Assembly: GCF_024703895.1 (NCBI RefSeq)
Contig: NZ_CP087968.1
Span: 2,604,001 to 2,668,000 of the forward strand
Length of the DNA stretch: 64,000 nt
Source of the DNA: Nocardioides sp. B-3
Lineage (GTDB): Bacteria; Actinomycetota; Actinomycetes; Propionibacteriales; Nocardioidaceae
Direction: 5' to 3'
The translations under genes were made by a program, and so were the position numbers. Of the stretch, positions 1-15,203 are shown piece after piece (the first letter of the stretch is position 1; every line of letters starts with the position of its first letter). The notes below the pieces were generated by a model that saw only the letters and a program-made list of their open reading frames with translations, was not told the DNA's origin and ran no database searches.

Positions 1-361
1 ATGGTCGAGGCTGCCGCGTCGATGAGTGACGACGAGCTCAGAACAGGCGCTGGCCCGGCACCCGCGGATCGGCGAACGGGCGGACGCCGCGAAGCACGAC
101 GCCGCGTTCTCGCGGAGCGAGCAGGCGGGTGTCGATCGCACGGATGTCGACGTGGCGAGGAGGCTGGCGGAGGGCAACCGGGCCTACGAGCAGCGCTTCG
201 GTCGGGTCTTCATCATCCGCGCCGCCGGCCGCGATGCCCCCGAGATCCCGGCTGAGCTGCGCCGCCGGCTCGACCACAGCGATGAAGCCGAACGCGCCGA
301 GACCATCGAGCAGCTGACCCAGATCGCAGTCCTTCGCAACCGTGAGGCGTTGAGCCGATGA
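1..361 (+). CDS. uraD: OHCU decarboxylase, C-terminal part
   Basis: Partial gene whose 5' end lies outside the window. The family decarboxylates 2-oxo-4-hydroxy-4-carboxy-5-ureidoimidazoline to (S)-allantoin in the cytoplasm, the last step of the uricase route. Visible family motifs are HPRIGER and NRAYEQRFGRVFIIRAAGR. The first 13 codons (MVEAAASMSDDEL) read in one frame and the rest in another, so a one-base shift lies near 38-45. The TGA stop overlaps the uraH start codon (ATGA at 358-361), which suggests translational coupling. The uricase gene is probably just upstream of the window (inference from usual order). Confidence 0.88.
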
Positions 362-675
362 CCACCCTGAGCACCCACGTCCTCGACACCAGCCTCGGCC
401 GTCCCGCCGGGGGAGTGACGATCACGCTGTCGCGCGGGGACGAACCCCTCGCCGAGGCCGTCACCGACATCGACGGCCGGGTCGCCGACCTCGGCGGCGA
501 CCCGGCGCCCGGCACCTACAGCCTGCGCTTCGACTCCGACGACTACTTCGCCGAGCGTGGGATCGAGGGGTTCTACCCCGAGGTGGTGGTGACCTTCACG
601 GTCTCGGGCGCGCGCCACGTGCACGTGCCGCTGCTGCTGAGCCCGTTCGGCTACTCGACGTACCGTGGCAGTTGA
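358..675 (+). CDS. uraH: 5-hydroxyisourate hydrolase
   Basis: Transthyretin-like hydrolase of 105 residues, the normal size, that opens 5-hydroxyisourate to OHCU, the substrate of the preceding UraD. The N-terminal motif STHVLDTSLGRPA and the C-terminal signature YRGS of the family are both present, and the reading frame is unbroken. The ATG overlaps the uraD stop by ATGA. xdhA starts 8 bases after its stop, so uraD, uraH and the xdh genes look like one transcript. Cytoplasmic. Confidence 0.95.
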   Translation: MTTLSTHVLDTSLGRPAGGVTITLSRGDEPLAEAVTDIDGRVADLGGDPAPGTYSLRFDSDDYFAERGIEGFYPEVVVTFTVSGARHVHVPLLLSPFGYSTYRGS

Positions 676-682
676 GGTCACC

Positions 683-4257
<3,575 letters not shown>

Positions 4258-4258
4258 C

Positions 4259-5065
4259 ATGCACTGGATCCGGGCCGTCCAACGTCTTCGGCAGCGCCGC
4301 GAGGCCGGCGTGCTCATCACGGTCGCCGACGTGCGCGGGCACGCCCGCGCGACGCGGGCGCCAAGATGGTCGTCTCCTCGGACGCGACGTGGGGGAGCAT
4401 CGGCGGCGGCAACCCGGAGGAGACGGCGGTGGTCCGTGCCCGGGCCCTCCTCTCCTCGCACGCGTCAGACCCGGAGCAGCTCACCCCGGGCCTCACCGAC
4501 AAGACCCGCACCGAGCACGGTCGCCAGTGCTGCGGGGGAGAGGTGACCGTGCTGCTCGAGCCGCTGGCCGTCGTGCCCGCGGTCGCCATCTTCGGCGTCG
4601 GCCACGTCGGGCTCGAGCTGGCGCGGATCCCGGTGCGGCACGACCTCGACCTGCACCCGGTGGACTCGAGACGTGACCAGCTCGCGGGCGAACGGCTCGC
4701 GTGCCTCGACGACGGACAGGGCGCCGTACACGTGCATCACTCGCCGGTGCCCGAGGTGGTGCTCGGAGCAGTGCCCGCCGGGACGCACGTGCTGGTGATG
4801 ACGCACGATCACGCCGAGGACTTCGCGATCTGCGACGCCGCGCTCAGGTGCGGCCACCTCGGAAGCGTCGGCCTGATCGGCTCGGCCGCCAAGTGGGCCC
4901 GCTTCCGGTCGGGCCTGCTCGTCGAGGGTCACGACCCGGGCGACGATCGGACGGATCCGCAGTCCCATCGGCGATCCGGCGCTCGTCGGCAAGGAGCCGG
5001 CCACGATCGCGGTCTCGGTGGCCGCCGACCTGCTGCGCGTTCGCCGCCGCCGAGCGGTCGCGCGT

Positions 5066-5069
<4 letters not shown>
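4259..5069 (+). CDS. xdhC: Xanthine dehydrogenase accessory factor XdhC, frameshifted
   Basis: XdhC binds molybdenum cofactor, supports its sulfuration and inserts it into XdhB. Conserved pieces in order: ITVADVRGHA, WGSIGGGNPE, CGGEVTVLLEP, a Rossmann segment FGVGHVGLELARI, VMTHDHAED and VGLIGSAAKWARF. The start is one base after the xdhB stop. One-base shifts occur near 4360, 4940 and 5040. Joining the frames gives the expected C-terminus RSPIGDPALVGKEPATIAVS and FAAAERSRV. The stop at 5067-5069 overlaps the next ATG (ATGA). About 270 residues, slightly short of some homologues. Confidence 0.87.
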
Positions 5070-6376
<1,307 letters not shown>

Positions 6377-6382
6377 GCACCG

Positions 6383-6418
6383 GTGAAGGTCCTCATCCTC
6401 GAGGATGAGGACGTTCAC
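6383..6418. repeat. 36-bp palindrome between guaD and the sulfite-oxidase-like gene
   Basis: The dyad is centred between 6400 and 6401 with 18-bp arms and a single mismatched pair (6388/6413). The inner 12 bp of each arm are perfect (GTCCTCATCCTC on the left). It starts six bases after the guaD stop and has no T tract. It may be a factor-assisted terminator, an operator for the next gene, or a protein-bound cruciform site. It also contains a GTG that could be misread as a start. Confidence 0.75.
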
Positions 6419-6439
6419 ACCCAGAGGTGGAGGCGCACC

Positions 6440-7131
6440 ATGCCCGGCCCTGCCACGGTGGCCGACATGACCGAAACCACCCACCGACGCGGGGCCCTCC
6501 CGCCCGGCCAACGAGAGATCAACTTCTTCCCACGCTTCGGCCGACGTAGCGATCAGCCGGCACCGACGGTCCGCGACAATCCGACAGTGGTCTTCGGCGG
6601 AGCGCTCACGGCGCCGATCGAGATGACCGTTGACGAGCTCGTCGGCGCTGACCGCCGCGAGCTCCATGCCGACTTCCATTGCGTCGCAGGCTGGTCAGTG
6701 ACCGGCCTGCACTGGGAGGGCGTCTCCTTCGCCGACGTCTATCGGCGGGTCATCGCCGCCGCCGTCCTGCCGGGCGCCGTCGTGACCCACGTCAAGGTGC
6801 GCGGCCTCGATGGTGAGCACTTCGTGGCTGAGCTGTCGGACCTCATGGCCGACGACGTCCTGCTCGCAGATCGGCTCGATGGCGGGCCGCTCGACGGCGA
6901 TCACGGCGCCCCGCTACGCCCGGGTCAACCCAGCGCAGTACGGGTACGCCAACATCAAGCATGTATGTCGCATCGACGTGCTCGCTGACCCGCCCTCCGC
7001 GGGCTCACCGGCGTTGCTCGACCGGGTGCTGCAGTCCCACCCGCGGGCACGGGTCTGGGAGGAGGAGCGCCACGGCACGGTGCCCGGTTGGCTGATCCGC
7101 CCGTTCTACCGGGTGATCAAGACATTCATGC

Positions 7132-7154
<23 letters not shown>
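6440..7154 (+). CDS. Molybdopterin-dependent sulfite-oxidase-fold protein, frameshifted
   Basis: Oxidored_molyb-type domain (SUOX/MsrP fold), about 237 residues. Evidence: [11 protein letters not shown], the Moco cysteine region [20 protein letters not shown], and a C-terminal [13 protein letters not shown] like the family's PxxYGYK motif. The single cysteine in HCVAGWS would ligate molybdenum. One shift near 6919, where CGCCCGGGTC stands for an expected CGCCTGGTC (Leu-Val-Asn-Pro). No Tat signal is seen, so it is probably cytoplasmic. Start uncertain: ATG 6440, ATG 6467 or GTG 6383. Substrate unknown. The 3' end overlaps convergent aceB by 23 bases. Next to xdh genes, it shares their need for molybdenum cofactor. 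Confidence 0.8.
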
Positions 7155-8696
<1,542 letters not shown>

Positions 8697-8718
8697 GCTC
8701 GCCACCGTAGCCCCGCGA

Positions 8719-9864
8719 TCAGTCGGTGAGGAGCTCCGTGCGCTCCGCTGCGAGGAGTACGGCGCCGACGAGCGAGGCACGCTCGCCGAGCTCGGAGGCC
8801 ACCACGGGAGTGGAGGCGACGGCGTCGAGCGCGTGCCGGCGCAGCCCGATGCGGGCCGACTCCGAGCAGCAGCTCACCGGCGCGGGCCATCTCGCCGCCG
8901 ACGACGACGAGGGCAGGGTTGAGGAGGTTGACGACGCTCGCCAGCGCCCAGCCGAGGTGGAGCCCGGCGTCCTCGAGCGCGCGCAGGGCCGAGACGTTGC
9001 CGTCGCGGGCGGCAGCGACGATGTCGTCGATGGTCGCGCCGGGCAGCTGGAGGCCCATCATCGACTGCAGGGCGACGGTCGAGGTGTAGGCCTCGAGGCA
9101 ACCGCGGCTGCCGCACCGGCAGACCGGGCCGTTCTCGTCGAGCGTGAGGTGCCCGATCTCGCCGGCGGTGCCCCCGGCGCCGTGGAAGAGCTGGTCGTTG
9201 AGCACGATCCCGGCGCCGACACCGGAGGACACCTTCACGAAGAACGAGGTGTCGTGGCCGCGGGCCACGCCCCCGGCGATGCTCGGCCGGGGCCCCGAGG
9301 TTGGCGTCGTTCTCGGTGTGCACGATGGCACCGAGCGCGTCCTGCGCGGCGTCCCGGGCGTTGACGCCGACCCACCCGGGCAAGATGGCCGAGGTCCGCA
9401 CCACCCCGTTGGTCATGGGTGCGGGCAGGCCGAGCCCCGTGGTGCGGACCATGGAGCGCGACAGCCCCTCCCGGGGCCGGGAGGGAGTCGAGGATGGTGT
9501 TGGCCTCGGCCAGCCCATCGGCGTACGCATGGCCCGAATCGATGCGACGACGCTCCTCGGCGATCAGGGTGCCGGTCAGCTCACCGAGCGCCACCGCGAC
9601 GTGGCTGTGGCCGAAGTCGATCCCGGCCACGAGCCCTGCGCCACGCGCCAGCTCGACGGTGGTGCCGCGTCGGCCGCTGCCCGGCTCGGTGGCGACGAGG
9701 CCGGCGGCCGCGAGCTCGCGAACGATGTTGGAGACGGTGGCCGGCGCGAGCCCGGTCTGGCGGGCGATGTCGGCCCGGCTGACGGTGCCCCCGGCGCGCA
9801 GCACGTCGACCACGCGCTGCTGGTTGGCGGAGCGCAGAGACGCCGTCGAGCCGGGGGAGGACAT
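8719..9864 (-). CDS. ROK-family transcriptional repressor (XylR/NagC type), frameshifted
   Basis: About 380 residues: N-terminal winged helix ([40 protein letters not shown]), then a ROK sugar-kinase-like domain ([42 protein letters not shown]) with the ROK zinc motif [12 protein letters not shown]. Shifts near 9475, 9285 and 8865; near 9285 the residue after GA should be Leu rather than Pro (GCCCTGGCC read as GCCCCGGCC). Divergent from a pentose-type ABC transporter, which it probably represses until sugar binds. A 13-bp inverted repeat in the shared promoter is the likely operator. Confidence 0.88.
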
Positions 9865-9888
9865 GGTGGAACTGTGAGGGATGAGGAG

Positions 9889-9967
9889 GTTTGTCGTCAA
9901 GCACCCACCACAAAACCATTGCAATCGGCAAATGTAACGAGTTTGCATTCAAGTCTTGACGACAAAC
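9889..9967. promoter_or_regulatory. Divergent promoter with 13-bp inverted repeat, likely ROK operator
   Basis: The 181-base gap between the ROK gene and the binding-protein gene holds perfect 13-bp arms, GTTTGTCGTCAAG at 9889-9901 and CTTGACGACAAAC at 9955-9967, 53 bases apart. Each arm includes TTGACG, a plausible -35 element pointing to the gene on its own side. A repressor bound to both arms would block both promoters. The central stretch is unusually AT-rich for this window. Confidence 0.7.
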
Positions 9968-10045
9968 ATGTGACTCAGCACACTAGGGACCACGTTCTCG
10001 TCCGGTTTGTCCTTCGACGAGCCCCGCACCCCCGGGAGACAACCC

Positions 10046-11151
10046 ATGAACCGATCGTCCATCCGCATCGCCGCCGTCGGCGCTGCACTCCTCCTCGGTG
10101 CCGGCGGCCTCTCGGCCTGTGGCGCCAACGACGCCCAGTCCGGCGACGACTCCGGTGACGGCGCCAGCGACGGCAAGGTGATCGCGCTGCTGCTGCCCGA
10201 GTCCAAGACCACGCGCTACGAGGCGTTCGACAAGCCGCTCTTCGAGGCTGCGGTCTCCGACCTCTGCGATGACTGCACGGTCGTCTACTACAACGCCGAC
10301 CAGGACGAGACGAAGCAGACCCAGCAGGTCGACACCGCGATCTCCGAGGGTGCCAATGTCGTCGTGCTCGACCCGGTCAACGGTGCCGGCGCGGGCGGCA
10401 TGGTCCAGACCGCGCAGGACGCCGGCGCCAAGGTCATCGCCTATGACCGACTGATCACCGAGGCCGACTACTACATGTCCTTCGACAACGAGACGGTCGG
10501 CAAGCTGCAGGCCGAGGCGCTCGTCGAGGCGATGGGCGACAAGGGCAGCATCCTGATGCTCAACGGTGCGCCGAGCGACCCCAACGCCGCGCAGTTCAAG
10601 GCCGGTGCGCACAGCGTGCTCGACGCCTCGGGCGTCAAGATCCTCGAGGAGTACGACAACCCCGACTGGAGCCCGGAGAACGCGCAGTCGTTCGTCAACG
10701 ACATGCTCAGCAAGTACGACGCCGACCAGATCAACGGCGTCTACGCCGCCAACGACGGCCGGAGCCGGCGGTGTCGTCGCGGCCCTCACCGGCGGCGGAG
10801 TCGCGGCCGACGCGCTGCCCCCGATCACGGGTCAGGACGCCGAGATCGCCGCGATCCAGCGGATCCTCGCCGGCGAGCAGGAGATGACGATCTACAAGCC
10901 GATCCCGATCGAGGCCGAGACGGCCGCCGAGGTCGCGGTCGCGCTCGCCAACGGTGACGAGGTCCCCGCGACCAGCGAGACCGGGATCGAGCAGAGTGAC
11001 TACGAGGGCGTCACGTCCTACATCTTCACCCCCGATCGTCGTCACGCAGGACAATGTTGCCGACACGATCATCGCGGACGGCTTCTACACCGCTGCGGAC
11101 ATCTGCACCGGCGAGTACGCCAAGGCGTGCGAGGCGGCTGGCATCTCCTGA
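10046..11151 (+). CDS. Sugar ABC transporter substrate-binding lipoprotein (XylF-like), frameshifted
   Basis: Periplasmic-binding-protein family 1 (peripla_BP_4), about 368 residues. A signal peptide ends in the lipobox LSACG, so it is membrane-anchored outside the cell. Recognisable segments: IALLLPESKTTRYEAFDKPL, EGANVVVLDPVNGAGAGG, AYDRLITEADYYMSFDNETV, YKPIPIEAETAAEVAVAL. Shifts near 10758 and 11038 (five C for four before GATC). The stop overlaps the ATPase ATG (TGATG). D-xylose or a similar sugar is suggested by resemblance to XylF; the ligand cannot be read from sequence. Confidence 0.88.
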
Positions 11152-11957
11152 TGACCACCGCACAGGCAGCACCGTCGCCGGCCGGGGACATCGTCTTGTC
11201 CCCGGCCGGCGTCACCAAGCGCTTCGGCGCCGTCCGAGGCCCTCTCGGACGTCCACATGGACGTCCGGGCGGGTGAGGTCGTCGCCCCGGTCGGCGACAA
11301 CGGCGCCGGCAAGTCCACGTTGGTCAAGGTCATCTCGGGGGTCTACAGCCCCGACGAGGGCGACATCACCTTCGGCGGACGCAAGATCACCGTCGGTGGT
11401 CCCTCCGAGGCCCGGGCCCTCGGCATCGCGACTGTCTTCCGGGACCTCGCCCTGTGCGACAACCTCGACGTCGTCGCCAACCTCTTCCTCGGCCGGGAGA
11501 AGCACCGCGGCGGTCTCATCGACGAGGTGCACATGGAGAAGGAGGCGTGGCGCCTGCTCCGCACCCTGTCCGCGAAGATCCCGTCGGTGCGCATCCCGAT
11601 CGCCTCGCTCTCCGGTGGTCAGCGCCAGACCGTCGCGATCGCTCGCTCCCCGGTCGGCAATCCCAAGATCGTCATGCTCGACGAGCCCACCGCCGCCCCG
11701 GGTGTCGCTCAGACGGCCGAGGTGCTCAACCTGATCGAGCGGCTGCGCGAGACCGGCCTCGGGCGTGATCCTGATCAGCCACAACATGGCCGACGTGCAG
11801 GCCGTGGCCGACCGCATCGTCGTGCTCCGCCCGGGCCTGCAACGCGGCCGAGTTCCGCGTCGAGGACGCCACCACCGAGGAGCTCGTCGCCGCCATCACG
11901 GGCGCCTCCGACAACGTCGTGTCCGCACGCGCCAACAGGGGTGAACAGCATGGCTGA
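11151..11957 (+). CDS. Sugar ABC transporter ATP-binding protein, single domain, frameshifted
   Basis: One nucleotide-binding domain (about 265 residues), unlike the tandem domains of enterobacterial XylG. Walker A GDNGAGKST, signature LSGGQRQTVAIARS, Walker B region KIVMLDEPTAA, H-loop LISHNMADVQAVADRI. Four conserved leucines are read as proline or disturbed (APVGDN, ARSPVG, TAAPGV, VLRPG), each at an expected CCTGG now read CCCGG. Shifts near 11235, 11765 and 11840. Energises uptake with the adjacent permease, whose ATG at 11950 overlaps its stop by eight bases. Confidence 0.87.
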
Positions 11958-13197
11958 CCCGTCCGCATCCACCGTCGCCGCCGACCCGGCCGACGAACGG
12001 CTGATCCGCACCCGGGGCATCGCCGGCTACGCCCACCTCTTCTGGAACCGGCTGCGCTCCGGCGAGCTCGGCAGCCTGCCGGTCGTGATCGGCCCGGTCA
12101 TCATCTGCGTCGGCTTCTACTCCGCCGAACCGCGCTTCCTGTCCTCGCGCAGCCTCGTCTCGATCAGCCAGTTCGCGGCCCCGATCGGCATCATCGCGCT
12201 CGGCATCGTGCTCGTGCTGCTGCTCGGCGAGATCGACCTCTCCGTCGGGTCTGTCAGCGGCTTCACCGCTGCGACGATGGCCGTGCTGCTCGTCGAGCAC
12301 GGGCAGTCGATGCTCGTCGCGATCCTCGCCGCGATGGCGGTGGGAGTGGCGATCGGCGCGCTCTACGCCGTGCTCTACACACGCCCGGGCGTGCCGTCGT
12401 TCGTGTTCTCGTTGGCCGGGCTGCTCGGCTTCCAGGGCGCGCTGCTCTACGTCCTCGGCAAGAACGGCACCATCAACCTGCCGTCCGACTCGTTCTCGGT
12501 GCAGTTCACCCGGTTCGAGTTCCTCAGCCCGACCATGTCCTACGTCCCGGTCGTCCTCATCGGTCTCCTGTACGCCGGATCGCAGCTGCTCACGATCCGC
12601 CAGCGCACCGCCGCCGAGCTGAGCACGCCGCCGCTGGCACTGGTGCTGGTGAAGGCGGGGCTGCTCGTGGTCGGGCTGGCGTTGCTGACCTACTACGTCA
12701 ACATCGACCGCGGCTGGTCCTACCTCTGGCTCTTCTTCGTGCTGCTCGTCGTCCTGATGGACCTCGCGCTCCGCCGTACGACACAGGGACGGCACGTCTT
12801 CGCGGTCGGTGGCAACGAGGAGGCCGCGCGACGCTCCGGCATCAAGGTGGGCCGCGTCTACTTCTCCGTGTTCGCACTGTGCTCGATGCTTGCCGCTGTC
12901 GGGGGCCTGCTCGCGGCCGGCCTGCAGACGAGCGTGTCCCGAGCCAGCGGCACGACCGACACCAACCTGACCGCCATCGCGGCGGCGGTGATCGGTGGCA
13001 CCTCGCTGTTCGGCGGACGCGGTTCGGCCTACTCCACGATGCTCGGCATCATCGTGCTGCAGGCGATCCAGACCGGGCTCAACCCGGTCGGAGTCGACTC
13101 GTCGGTGCGCTTCATGGTCACCGGTGGCGTGCTGCTGCTCGCCGTGGCGATCGACTCCGTCTCGCGCAGGCTCCGCACGTCGAGTGGTCGGGGGTAG
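11950..13197 (+). CDS. Sugar ABC transporter permease (XylH/RbsC type)
   Basis: Uninterrupted frame of about 415 residues with roughly ten hydrophobic segments. The family signature GEIDLSVGSVSGFTAATMAV and the late motif FAVGGNEEAARRSGIKVGR are clear, as is GGTSLFGGRGS near the C-terminus. The residue in YTRPGVPSF is normally Leu in relatives (expected CCTGG, read CCCGG). ATG at 11950 overlaps the ATPase gene. Forms the membrane channel of the importer. Confidence 0.92.
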   Translation: MADPSASTVAADPADERLIRTRGIAGYAHLFWNRLRSGELGSLPVVIGPVIICVGFYSAEPRFLSSRSLVSISQFAAPIGIIALGIVLVLLLGEIDLSVGSVSGFTAATMAVLLVEHGQSMLVAILAAMAVGVAIGALYAVLYTRPGVPSFVFSLAGLLGFQGALLYVLGKNGTINLPSDSFSVQFTRFEFLSPTMSYVPVVLIGLLYAGSQLLTIRQRTAAELSTPPLALVLVKAGLLVVGLALLTYYVNIDRGWSYLWLFFVLLVVLMDLALRRTTQGRHVFAVGGNEEAARRSGIKVGRVYFSVFALCSMLAAVGGLLAAGLQTSVSRASGTTDTNLTAIAAAVIGGTSLFGGRGSAYSTMLGIIVLQAIQTGLNPVGVDSSVRFMVTGGVLLLAVAIDSVSRRLRTSSGRG

Positions 13198-13223
13198 TGG
13201 CCGGGTGACACCATGTGCCCGTC

Positions 13224-13921
13224 ATGCGAAGCCTCCTGCTGGTCTGCTGCCTGCTCGCCACGAGCGTGCTCTCGGGCTGCTCCGCCGTGGAGTCGACGGT
13301 GATCGCGGTCCCGGCCGCTGACGAGGCGACGCAGGTCGGCCAGCCCCTCGACGTCGAGGGGCTGGAGGAACGGGTCGCGGAGATCTGCGACGGGTGCACG
13401 GTCGAGGTCTTCGACGCGGGCGGTGATGCCGACACGCAGGCGGAGCTGTTCGACCGGGCGCTCGTCGACGCCGACCTCCGGTGATCCTCGACCCGGTGGA
13501 CCCGGAGCTGGCCGAGTCGCTCGTCCAGCAGGCCGGGGAGGTGCCGGTGATGGCCTACGGCACGCTCGTGCCCGGCGCCGACTGGTTCGTCGGCGTGGCC
13601 GATCCCGCCACGCCGGCAAGCGGCGTGACCAGCGACTCGGAGGCGGCTCGCGAGGTCATCACCCGCGACCGCGAGAGCTTCTCCTACATCCCCGCGGCGG
13701 CGATGAGCGACCGGGCCGCCGACGTCGCGGTCGGCGAGCTGGCCGACGAACCGGTGGGGGAGTCGGTCGACCACGAGGGCGTGCCGTCGTGGCTGTTCGA
13801 GTCCGTCGAGGTGACCGTCAACGACCTGACCACCGTCGTGGTCGCCTCCGGTGCGATGACACTGGCCGAGCTGTGCGCGGGCGACACCGCCAAGCGGTGC
13901 GCCAAGCTCGGGCTGATCTGA
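13224..13921 (+). CDS. Shortened paralogue of the XylF-like binding lipoprotein, frameshifted
   Basis: About 232 residues with signal peptide and lipobox LSGCS. It aligns by eye to the N- and C-terminal thirds of the binding protein at 10046: CDGCTVEVFDAGGDADTQ against CDDCTVVYYNADQDETKQ, and LAELCAGDTAKRCAKLGLI against AADICTGEYAKACEAAGIS. The middle, including the part that normally holds the ligand cleft, is missing. One shift near 13478 (a G lost in CCGGGTG). It lies 27 bases after the permease. It may be a non-binding interactor of the transporter or a decaying duplicate. Function unknown. Confidence 0.72.
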
Positions 13922-13998
13922 CCGCTCCGTTCACCCACAGGCCACGTCGAGTGCCTACGGTGAAGGTCTTGTCCCTCACCCACTCGGAGGACCGACCC

Positions 13999-15203
13999 AT
14001 GAAGCGCCCGACCCTGCTCGCTGCCGCACTGCTCGCCGCCGTACCCCTCGTGATGACACCGGTCGCTCAAGCGGGCGACACCGGCGACGTCCGCTTCTCC
14101 ACGTTCAACGCGTCGCTCAACCGCAACGCCGCCGGTCAGCTGGTCGCCGACCTCTCGACTCCGGGCAACGTGCAGGCGGCCAACGTCGCCGAGACCATCC
14201 AGCGCGTGCGCCCCGACGTCCTGCTGGTCAACGAGTTCGACCACGCCCCCGAGGCCGTCGACCTGTTCCGCGACAACTACCTCGAGGTCTCGCACCACGG
14301 CTCGCAGCCGATCGACTACCCCTACGCCTACATCGCGCCGTCCAACACCGGTGTCCCGAGCGGCCACGACCTCGACAACAACGGCTCGATCGGCGGCGGC
14401 AACGACGCCTACGGCTTCGGCCTCTTCGAGGGCCAGTACGGCATGGTCGTCTACTCGAAGTTCCCCATCGACACCGATGCGGTCCGCACCTTCCAGACCT
14501 TCCGCTGGGCCGACATGCCCGGTGCGATGCTGCCCGACAACCCGGCCACCCCGGAGCCTGCCGACTGGTTCTCCGCAGACGAGCTCGACGACGTACGCCT
14601 CTCGTCCAAGTCCCACTGGGACATGCCGATCGACGTCGACGGCACCACCATCCACTTCCTCGTGTCGCACCCGACGCCGCCCGTCTTCGACGGTCCCGAG
14701 GACCGCAACGGCACCCGCAACCACGACGAGATCCGCTTCTGGGCCGACTACGTCTCCGGAGCCGACTACATCTACGACGACTCCGGTGTGTACGGCGGAC
14801 TGCCGGCCACCGAGCGGTTCGTGATCGCCGGCGACCAGAACTCAGACCCGCTGGACGGCGACTCGGTGCCCGGCTCGGCGCAGCTCCTCCTCGACCACCC
14901 GCGCGTCAACGACGCGAAGACCCCAAGTCGGCCGGCGGCACCCGGGCGGCCGAGCTGCAGGGAGCGGCCAACCTGTCCCACGAGTCGCACCCGCGCTTCG
15001 ACACGGCCGACTTCGACGACCGGCTGTGCTGCGGTCCGGGCAACCTGCGCGCCGACTACGTGCTGCCCTCGAGCGACCTGAAGATCCTCGGATCCGGCAT
15101 CTTCTGGCCGACGTCGGACCAGCCGTACTACTACCTGACCGGCAACTTCCCGTTCGTGCCGACCTCCGACCACCGTCAGGTGTGGGTGGACCTGCGCCCG
15201 TAG
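13999..15203 (+). CDS. Secreted endonuclease/exonuclease/phosphatase-fold protein
   Basis: About 401 residues with an N-terminal signal peptide ending near AQAGDTG. EEP-fold features: RFSTFNASL at the start, LLVNEFDH (metal-binding Glu), [21 protein letters not shown] (catalytic Asp/Asn) and [11 protein letters not shown] (catalytic Asp-His). Relatives are extracellular phosphoesterases or nucleases; the substrate is not evident. GGAGGA lies upstream of the ATG. One C is missing from a run near 14925, and the frame then continues to 15203. Its 3' end overlaps convergent fbiC by 28 bases. The phosphate-scavenging role is inferred. Confidence 0.85.

Noticed and set aside
6383..6439. GTG at 6383 as the start of the sulfite-oxidase-like gene
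   Set aside because: It lies in the arm of the 36-bp palindrome and would code the dyad; ATG 6440 or 6467 fits better.
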